A stretch of DNA of 40,311 nucleotides from Coriobacteriia bacterium. GTDB taxonomy: Bacteria; Actinomycetota; Coriobacteriia; Anaerosomatales; PALSA-660. A model generated the notes under the pieces. It saw nothing but the letters and a program-made list of their open reading frames with translations. It did not search any database and had not been told where the DNA came from. The translations under genes and the position numbers were made by a program. Each line of letters opens with the position of its first letter. Position 1 is the first letter of the stretch. Location: assembly GCA_025361505.1 (NCBI GenBank), contig JANYKZ010000074.1:1-40311 (forward strand), in the 5' to 3' direction. Of this stretch, positions 34,671 through 40,311 are shown piece after piece.

Positions 34671-36221
34671 CTACGGAGCGAGCCTGCGTCCCAGCACCTC
34701 GTTGACGACAGCGGGGTTCGCCTGCCCCTGTGTTTCGCGCATGACCGCGCCCACGAAGAAACCGATCAGCCCCGCCTTGCCCGCACGGTACTGCTCGACC
34801 TGAGCCGCGTTGGCGGCCAGGACGCGGTCCACGATCGCCTCGAGTTCAGAGACGTCCGACACCTGCTTCATGCCGAGGCGGTCGACGACCTGCAGCGGCC
34901 TCTCATCGGTGAGAACGATCTCCGCGAAGACCTCTTTGGCCTGCTTGCCGGAGATCGTGCCGTCGGCGACGAGCTGGACGATGCGGGCCAGCTTGCGCGG
35001 AGTCACGTTCGACCCCCACGCCGGGATGCCCTCGGCGTTGAGCTGCGCGGACAGCTCCCCGAGCACCCAGTTCGCGAGAGGCTTGGCGAACTCGATGCCC
35101 GCGTCCTCGACCGCTTCGGCGTAGAAGGCCTCCAGGTCGCGGTCCTCGCCGAGAATCCGCGCGTCGTGCGCCGGGAGGCCGTAGCGCTCAGCGATGCGCG
35201 CCTTGCGGGCGTCCGGCAGCTCGGGCAGGCGCTCGCGCATCCGCTCGACGTACGCGTCGTCGAACGTGAACGGCACCATGTCGGGCTCGGGGAAGTAGCG
35301 GTAGTCGTGCGCCTCCTCCTTGGAGCGGAGCGAAGAGGTGCGTTTGGCTCCGACGTCCCAGTGGCGGGTCTCCTGCACGACCGTGCCGCCGGCCTCGAGC
35401 AGCTCGACCTGCCGGACGATCTCGAAGGCGAGCGCGTCATGGAGCGCCTTGAAGGAGTTCATGTTCTTGACCTCGGCCTTGACGCCGAGCTCCTCCTGGC
35501 CGCGCGGGCGGACGGACACGTTGGCGTCGACCCGCATCGACCCCTCCTCCATGTTGCAGTCGCTCACGGCGAGTGACAGGAAGACGAGACGGAGCTTCTG
35601 GGCGAACCTGCGCGCCTCCTCCGGCGTGCGGATGTCGGGCTCGCTGACGAGCTCCATGAGCGCCGTGCCGGCGCGGTTGAAGTCCACGAGCGAGTGCGTG
35701 GCGCCCGCGATACGGCCCTCGGAACCGCCGACGTGGATCATCTTGCCGGTGTCCTCTTCGAGGTGGATGCGGGTGATCCCGATGCGGGTCGTGTAACCGG
35801 CATCGCCCTCGTCGGAGAGCACGCCCTCGCGGACGACGCGCTGCTCGGCCGGGGAACCGTCGAGCTCCACGTCCATGTGCCCGCCGATGCAGAACGGCAC
35901 GTCGTACTGCGAGATCTGATAGTCCTTCGGCATGTCGGGATAGAAGTAGTTCTTCCGGTGGAACTGCGCGTCACGCGCGATCCCGCAGTGGAGCGCGAGC
36001 CCGGCGAGGATGGTCGACTCGATGGCCTTCTCGTTGGGCACCGGAAGGGCCCCGGGCAGGCCCAGACACACGGGACACACGCGGGTGTTGACCTCACCGC
36101 CGAACGCGACGGGACAGCCGCAGAACATCTTCGTCTTGAGCGAGGTCAGCTCGGTGTGGATCTCGAGGCCGATGACGGCCTCCCACTCGACGAGCACCTC
36201 GGCGAGGCGGTCCTTGCCCAC
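34671..36221 (-). CDS. gatB: Aspartyl/glutamyl-tRNA(Asn/Gln) amidotransferase subunit B
   Basis: GatB activates misacylated Glu-tRNA(Gln) or Asp-tRNA(Asn) for transamidation with GatA and GatC. The 516-residue protein (family about 470-490, slightly long) has EAVIGLEIHTELTSLKTKMF, the zinc-binding FCGCP and RVCPVCLGLPGALPVPN, HRKNYFYPDMPKDYQISQYD, FNRAGTALMELVSEPD and MEEGSMRVDANVSVRPRG. The helical and YqeY-like tail ends in LIGFFVGAVMRETQGQANPAVVNEVL. GTG 36221 with GAAAGGA 6 nt before it is preferred to longer reading. gatA and gatC are not in this window. It follows carbamate kinase after a strong hairpin, so it probably has its own promoter. Confidence 0.96.
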   Translation of the reverse strand: MGKDRLAEVLVEWEAVIGLEIHTELTSLKTKMFCGCPVAFGGEVNTRVCPVCLGLPGALPVPNEKAIESTILAGLALHCGIARDAQFHRKNYFYPDMPKDYQISQYDVPFCIGGHMDVELDGSPAEQRVVREGVLSDEGDAGYTTRIGITRIHLEEDTGKMIHVGGSEGRIAGATHSLVDFNRAGTALMELVSEPDIRTPEEARRFAQKLRLVFLSLAVSDCNMEEGSMRVDANVSVRPRGQEELGVKAEVKNMNSFKALHDALAFEIVRQVELLEAGGTVVQETRHWDVGAKRTSSLRSKEEAHDYRYFPEPDMVPFTFDDAYVERMRERLPELPDARKARIAERYGLPAHDARILGEDRDLEAFYAEAVEDAGIEFAKPLANWVLGELSAQLNAEGIPAWGSNVTPRKLARIVQLVADGTISGKQAKEVFAEIVLTDERPLQVVDRLGMKQVSDVSELEAIVDRVLAANAAQVEQYRAGKAGLIGFFVGAVMRETQGQANPAVVNEVLGRRLAP

Positions 36222-36250
36222 GTCCGGTCCTTTCCACAGATGCGAGCGAA

Positions 36251-36277
36251 GCGGCGCCGGGGTGTGCCCGGCGCCGC
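36251..36277 (-). terminator. Hairpin between arcC and gatB
   Basis: A perfect 11-bp stem GCGGCGCCGGG/CCCGGCGCCGC with a 5-base loop, 50 nt after the arcC stop. It is followed by TTCGCTCGCATCT on the minus strand. A terminator is likely. Confidence 0.65.
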
Positions 36278-36327
36278 GCGTGTGCGCTTCTGCGGATTGT
36301 AGCCGAACGACGGTCGACGTCCCTCCG

Positions 36328-37257
36328 CTACGCGGGGTCGGGCACCACGCTCGTGCCGGCACGTCCGGCGGCGATCTCGGTGATGTCCTCGAGGCGCCCG
36401 ATCGCCGCGCGGTTGCCGGTCGAGGTGACGAACCTGATCGCGGCCTCGACCTTCGGACCCATCGATCCGGCCGCGAACTCGTGCGCCGCCAGCTCGGAAG
36501 GTGTCACGGTCGTCAGCAGGCGCTGCGACGGCGTGCCCCAGTCGACGTAGACGCCCTCGGCGTCGGTCGCGAGCACGAGCAGGTCGGCCCCGATCTCACG
36601 CGCGAGCAACTCCGCCGCGAGGTCCTTGTCGATGACGGCCTCGATGCCGACAAGCGTCCGGGTCCCATCGGGCAGGTACACCGTCGGGATGCCGCCGCCG
36701 CCCGCGCAGATCACGACGGTGCCGTGCTCGATGAGCCACTTGATCGGCCGCAGCTCGAAGATGCGCTTGGGTTCGGGCGAGGCGACGACGCGCCGCCACG
36801 AGTCCCCATCCGGCTTGACGACCCAGCCCTTCTCGGCCGCGAGGCGGTCGGCGGCGGTCTTGTCGTAGCACGGGCCGACGAACTTCGTGGGGTTCCGGAA
36901 CGCGGGGTCGTTCGCGTCCACCTCGGTCATCGTCAGCACGGTGGCCAGAGGCTTCTCGAACGGCAGCACGTTGCCGAGCTCCTGCTCCACCATGTAGGCG
37001 ATCATGCCCTGCGTGCCCGCGCCAAGGACGTCGAGCGGATAGGGCTCGACGGCGGTGTAGGCGGCGGCCTGAAGGGCCAAGAGACCCACCTGAGGGCCGT
37101 TCCCGTGTGCGAGCACCAGGTCGTACTCCTCGGCGAGCGGCGCGAGCGCCTTCGCCGCGATCTTCACATTGGCGCGCTGGGCCTCGGCGGTCATCGGGTC
37201 GGTGCGCTTGAGGAGCGCGTTCCCGCCGAGCGCGACGACCACGATCTGCTTGGTCAT
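36328..37257 (-). CDS. arcC: Carbamate kinase
   Basis: Transfers phosphate between carbamoyl phosphate and ADP; in fermenting bacteria it makes ATP at the end of arginine or other carbamoyl-yielding catabolism. The 309-residue protein shows [95 protein letters not shown] 37257 is chosen because AAGGGAG lies 10 nt before it; the much longer open frame to 38214 runs into the opposite-strand gene. No arcA or arcB neighbour is visible, so the source of carbamoyl phosphate is unknown. Confidence 0.95.
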   Translation of the reverse strand: MTKQIVVVALGGNALLKRTDPMTAEAQRANVKIAAKALAPLAEEYDLVLAHGNGPQVGLLALQAAAYTAVEPYPLDVLGAGTQGMIAYMVEQELGNVLPFEKPLATVLTMTEVDANDPAFRNPTKFVGPCYDKTAADRLAAEKGWVVKPDGDSWRRVVASPEPKRIFELRPIKWLIEHGTVVICAGGGGIPTVYLPDGTRTLVGIEAVIDKDLAAELLAREIGADLLVLATDAEGVYVDWGTPSQRLLTTVTPSELAAHEFAAGSMGPKVEAAIRFVTSTGNRAAIGRLEDITEIAAGRAGTSVVPDPA

Positions 37258-37295
37258 GTGGGTGTGACTCCCTTTGGATACTCTCCGGCCGGTTT

Positions 37296-37301
37296 TGTAT
37301 A
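37296..37301 (-). promoter_or_regulatory. Possible -10 element for arcC
   Basis: TATACA on the minus strand, about 39 nt before the arcC ATG, with only weak -35 candidates (TGAATT, 18 bp upstream). Confidence 0.35.
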
Positions 37302-37438
37302 CGCGTCCCAGCGTAGAGCAATTCACCTGCCCAGTCAGGTATGCCCGCGAACCCGTGGTGTTCCCGCGGAGCCGGGCGACCGGACGTGCCTGTGCGCGGA
37401 GTGCGGGTACATACCTCTGCGAGCGACACCGCCGACTC

Positions 37439-37471
37439 GACGTCACGCGACGCGTACAGCGCCGTGACGTC
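37439..37471. promoter_or_regulatory. Inverted repeat in front of the 37495 gene
   Basis: GACGTCACG (37439-37447) and CGTGACGTC (37463-37471) form a perfect 9-bp inverted repeat spaced by 15 nt, 9 nt before the AGGAG ribosome site. It could be an operator or a translation-modulating hairpin. Confidence 0.4.
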
Positions 37472-37494
37472 TCGAACATGAGGAGATGACCGAG

Positions 37495-38211
37495 ATGTCC
37501 GACGATGACTTCGCGCTCGACACGGGTGAGACCGGCGAGCGGCCGGAGGACTTCAGCGCCGAGGATGAGGCGATGCTCGAGGACGACTTCGTTGACGTGG
37601 ACATCATGGAGGCTTCGATGACCGCGTTCGCAAGCGTGAGCTGCGACGAGTTCAGCGCGCGGGCAAGCGCGATCGCCAGCGCCTCCGTGTCCGGTGACGC
37701 CGAGATCACAGCGTCGGTGGTCGCCGCACTGAGTACCGAGAGCGTCGCGATGCGGCAGAGCGGCGCCGTCGCGATGGTCGTGTCGGGCGACGCGGCGATC
37801 TCGCAGAGCGCAGCCCAGGTGGTCGTGGCGAGGCACGTCGAGCTCGAGAGCACGGGGGCCTGCGTGGTGGTGGCCGGCGACGCGGCGGTGGCGCGCAGCT
37901 GGGTCGGTTTCATGGCTGCTCGCAACGCCGAGATCTCGGACGACTCGCGCGTCATCATCGACACGCGGGCCGGGCTGATCATCGGAGGCCTGCTCTTCGG
38001 AGGCCTCGGCCTGCTGGCCGTCGCGGTCTACCTGGGCGCTCGCCGGATCTCCGAGCGCATGCCGCATCTCCCCCACCTCCCCGGGATGCGTCCGATGCAC
38101 GGACACGCTCACCCGCATCGGCCCGGCATGCCCGCCATGCCCGATCTCTCCAAGCTGTCCGAGTTCCCACAGGTCGCGGAGATGATCGCGAAGCTGCGGC
38201 GCGCCGGATAG
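37495..38211 (+). CDS. Solenoid-like single-pass membrane protein with acidic head and His/Pro-rich tail
   Basis: Protein of 238 residues, not recognised. The N-terminus is very acidic ([18 protein letters not shown]). From about residue 45 to 150 runs a pattern of Ser/Ala/Val/Gly strands repeating about every 16-19 residues, as in [20 protein letters not shown] and [20 protein letters not shown], which suggests a small beta-solenoid, as in bactofilin-like or other strand-helix proteins. A hydrophobic helix [20 protein letters not shown] follows, then a tail with [20 protein letters not shown], and a helical end [23 protein letters not shown] 37495 is chosen because AGGAG lies 9 nt before it; ATG 37486 is directly against that site. 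The His cluster may bind metal. It is transcribed away from arcC and converges on the ECF gene. Confidence 0.75.
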   Translation: MSDDDFALDTGETGERPEDFSAEDEAMLEDDFVDVDIMEASMTAFASVSCDEFSARASAIASASVSGDAEITASVVAALSTESVAMRQSGAVAMVVSGDAAISQSAAQVVVARHVELESTGACVVVAGDAAVARSWVGFMAARNAEISDDSRVIIDTRAGLIIGGLLFGGLGLLAVAVYLGARRISERMPHLPHLPGMRPMHGHAHPHRPGMPAMPDLSKLSEFPQVAEMIAKLRRAG

Positions 38212-38236
38212 CACGCCGACCCGCTCGCGCGCTCGG

Positions 38237-38268
38237 CACGAAGGTCGCCTCCCGGGGCTGCCTTCGTG
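38237..38268. terminator. Hairpin between convergent genes
   Basis: CACGAAGG (38237-38244) and CCTTCGTG (38261-38268) can form an 8-bp stem around a GC-rich 16 nt centre. Placed between two converging genes, it may end both transcripts. Confidence 0.5.
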
Positions 38269-38280
38269 GTTCCCCGGCGG

Positions 38281-40254
38281 TCACCGAGCGACGACGAGGC
38301 CGTCCTCGATGCGCACCGTGCGATCGGCCCAGCCGGACGCCACCCGGGGATCGTGGGTGACGACCACGACGGCAGTCCCGGCCACGCGACGCCGCTCGAC
38401 CGCGGCCAGTGCGAGCGCCGTCGTCGGCTCGTCCAGCGCGGTGGTCGGCTCGTCCAGGAACAGGACCTGCGGCTCCGTCACCAACGCGGAGGCAAGTGCC
38501 ACCAGCTGACGTGTCGATCGCGACAGCTCGTGCGGATGCGTCGACGCGTGGCGCGACAGACCGAGTTCGGCCATGACGGCGTCGACGCGTGCGGAGTTCT
38601 CGTCGGGCGATACGCCGCGGATCTTCAGCGCCCATCCGATCTCGTCGTCCACGCGCGGGTTGAAGATCTGGTCGTCGGGGTCCTGGAACAGCAGCGCCGC
38701 GCGCCGCGAGACGCCCTGCGGACCGAGCCGCGAGGGAGCCTCGCCACGGAGCAGGACCGTGCCGCTTTCGGGAGTGAGCAGCCCGACGCACAGCCTGAGC
38801 GCGGTGGTCTTGCCGGCGCCGTTCCTCCCGAGCAGCGCAACGGTCTCCCCCTCGCGGACCGACATCGACAGGCAGTCGACTCCTCCACCCTGCGGATAGC
38901 GGAAGCGCACGGAATCCAGGGCGAGTACCACGGCGCCCGGCACGACATCGAGCCGATCGCCCCGCTGCACGGCGGCCAGTGCCGATGCGGCGTCGACCAC
39001 CGTGCCGTCGGACAGGCCGACCCTCGTGTCACAGGTGGCGGCCAGGTCCCGGGACCTCGTGGCGAGCAGGACCGCGCGCCCGCCGTCCGCGAACGCGCGC
39101 AACCGGGCGATCACGTCCGCCGCGCCCTCCGCGTCCAGCTGCTCGAGCGGCTCGTCGAGCAGCAGCGCGGCCGGAGCCGTCGCCAGGGCCGCCGCGAGCG
39201 CGACGCGCTGGCGCTCCCCTCCCGACAGCGTCCTCAGCGGGCGCTCGGCGAGGTGACCCACACCCGAGGAGGTCAACGCGGCGAGCGCCGCGATCTCGGC
39301 CGGCTCCCGCCTCAGGCCCCGACACTCGAACGAGAAGCCGACCTCCGCGATCGGCGTCTCGAACAGGTGGACCCCCGGGTTCTGCAGTGTGATGGCCGCG
39401 AACGGGCGACCCGCCGAGTGCGCCTGACCGCCCACGAGCGCGCTGCCGCGCACGAAGCCGGAGGGCGTCTCGGGAGGGTCACCCGCCAGGCACGCGAGCA
39501 GGGTCGACTTGCCGGACCCGCTGCCGCCTACGATCGCGGTCATCGAACCGGCAGGCGCCACCAGGTCGACGTCCATCAGACTCCACGTCGCGGACCCGCG
39601 GTACGCGAAGCCGAACCCCCGCGCCTCGACACCCACTCCGCCCTCGTCCGGCAGGGTCTCGCCGGCCGGCGGGGTCGGCCGCTCGTAGCCGCGCGCGAGC
39701 AGAAGGAGCGACATCTGCTCCGCGCGTGTCAGCGCCTTGACCACGACCGGGATGAGCACCTGCGTGTAGGCGCGGACCTTGGTGGCGAGCCCGGGACCGA
39801 TCGGCATCCCGCGCACCTGCTGAGCCTCGAGCGTGACGGTCATCTGCTCGCTCAGGATCGGCGTCACGGTGAACGCCATCGAGACCATCAGACCGAGATC
39901 GCGGTTGCGCTCGCGCGTCCAGCGCACGAGTTCCGGCGTCGGCGTCGCGAGCAGGAAGATGTTCGCCACGGTCAGGAAGCACAGCAGCCGCAACGCGGTG
40001 GCGGTCCCGTAGGTCAGGCCCTCGACGCCGAACCAGCCGACCCAGTGGACGTTCGCCGGGTTGGCCCAACCATGTATCAGGATCATCGATGCGACGATCG
40101 GCAGGACCGGGACCGCTCTCCGAGCCAGGGCCCGCACGTCGACGCGGGTCACAGCGGCGAGGACCGCGAGCGCGACCAGCAGGGCTGCAAGCCACACGAC
40201 GGACTGGAGCGCCACGCTGATCACGATCCCGGCGAGCACGGCCAGGAGCCGCAT
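38281..40254 (-). CDS. Fused ECF transporter module: EcfT plus two EcfA ATPase domains (start possibly beyond the right edge)
   Basis: One polypeptide with the parts normally made by three genes. Residues 1-190 are EcfT-like with several membrane helices, the coupling motifs QVRGM (146-150) and LLARGYE (186-191), and a stretch LVRWTRERNRDLG. The first ATPase (about 206-430) has GGSGSGKST (243-251), Q291, LSGGE (343-347), LLLDEP (364-369) with Glu368, but ATRSRD where the switch His belongs. The second (445-657) has GRNGAGKTT (476-484), Q524, LSRST in place of LSGGQ (577-581), FLDEPTTALD and THD with His634. The frame stays open upstream of the ATG at 40254 to the end of the window, and the usual EcfT start lies further out, so the true start is probably to the right. 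No EcfS is visible. Confidence 0.85.
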   Translation of the reverse strand: MRLLAVLAGIVISVALQSVVWLAALLVALAVLAAVTRVDVRALARRAVPVLPIVASMILIHGWANPANVHWVGWFGVEGLTYGTATALRLLCFLTVANIFLLATPTPELVRWTRERNRDLGLMVSMAFTVTPILSEQMTVTLEAQQVRGMPIGPGLATKVRAYTQVLIPVVVKALTRAEQMSLLLLARGYERPTPPAGETLPDEGGVGVEARGFGFAYRGSATWSLMDVDLVAPAGSMTAIVGGSGSGKSTLLACLAGDPPETPSGFVRGSALVGGQAHSAGRPFAAITLQNPGVHLFETPIAEVGFSFECRGLRREPAEIAALAALTSSGVGHLAERPLRTLSGGERQRVALAAALATAPAALLLDEPLEQLDAEGAADVIARLRAFADGGRAVLLATRSRDLAATCDTRVGLSDGTVVDAASALAAVQRGDRLDVVPGAVVLALDSVRFRYPQGGGVDCLSMSVREGETVALLGRNGAGKTTALRLCVGLLTPESGTVLLRGEAPSRLGPQGVSRRAALLFQDPDDQIFNPRVDDEIGWALKIRGVSPDENSARVDAVMAELGLSRHASTHPHELSRSTRQLVALASALVTEPQVLFLDEPTTALDEPTTALALAAVERRRVAGTAVVVVTHDPRVASGWADRTVRIEDGLVVAR

Positions 40255-40311
40255 CCCGATCCGGAGTCCGGGCGCACGCTCGGGGCCGGGCGCGCTCGGC
40301 GCCCGGCCCCG

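Noticed and set aside
36328-38214. Long open frame giving carbamate kinase an N-terminal extension of about 320 residues
   Set aside because: The extension is antisense to the 37495 gene, has no domain, and the kinase start at 37257 has a good ribosome site and the family's usual N-terminus.
1-40311. tRNA, rRNA, insertion sequence or phage genes
   Set aside because: No tRNA-like cloverleaf, rRNA segment, transposase motif or integrase motif was noticed on reading. A covariance search would be needed to exclude short RNA genes.

Overview
The window is high-GC DNA, densely coded and mostly on the minus strand, with GGAGG-type ribosome binding sites and frequent GTG starts. A T-box leader on a branched-chain amino acid operon, short three-gene pilin operons and ECF-type transport suggest a Gram-positive actinobacterial-type genome, possibly Coriobacteriia-like. 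The lineage is an inference from style and gene content; no rRNA or other marker was seen.

Layout. Positions 1-3300 hold the start of acetolactate synthase (ilvB, running off the left edge) and ilvD, behind a T-box leader and a clear promoter. A membrane diguanylate cyclase (3333-4304) converges on an isocitrate-dehydrogenase-like enzyme (4301-5392), the two stop codons sharing one CTAG. Then come a GIY-YIG protein coupled to a tRNA-dihydrouridine synthase, a Dabb protein, an isoprenylcysteine-methyltransferase-like membrane protein and a cold-shock protein. From 8.2 to 13.6 kb lies a run of small accessory genes (DUF1697, RibD-like reductase, a GNAT fusion, a DUF1801 fusion, HsmA-like, DUF1294, TfoX N-terminal). 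At 13.8-16.85 kb a homocitrate-synthase-family enzyme and two aconitase-superfamily subunits form an operon. With the isocitrate-dehydrogenase-like enzyme 8 kb away they could make 2-oxoglutarate from oxaloacetate and acetyl-CoA; leucine synthesis is the alternative for the operon.

The most unusual object is one gene of about 14.9 kb (17001-31940, minus strand) coding for a protein of about 4,980 residues. It begins with a type IV prepilin-like leader and hydrophobic helix, continues with a pilus-associated-looking beta domain of about 595 residues, then about 40 Ig-like repeats interrupted by six different Big-like domains, and ends in an aromatic-rich domain. Directly upstream, in the same direction, lie two prepilins with canonical class III leaders and a small membrane protein. 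I read this as a minor-pilin set that carries a giant adhesin on a type IV pilus-like fibre. Its lack of Glu at mature position +5 recalls GspK and fits a tip position.

The right end holds gatB, a carbamate kinase (arcC), a divergent solenoid-like single-pass membrane protein with a His/Pro-rich tail, and a single-polypeptide ECF transporter module (EcfT plus two ATPase domains) whose two nucleotide sites look deliberately unequal. Its N-terminus may lie beyond the right edge.
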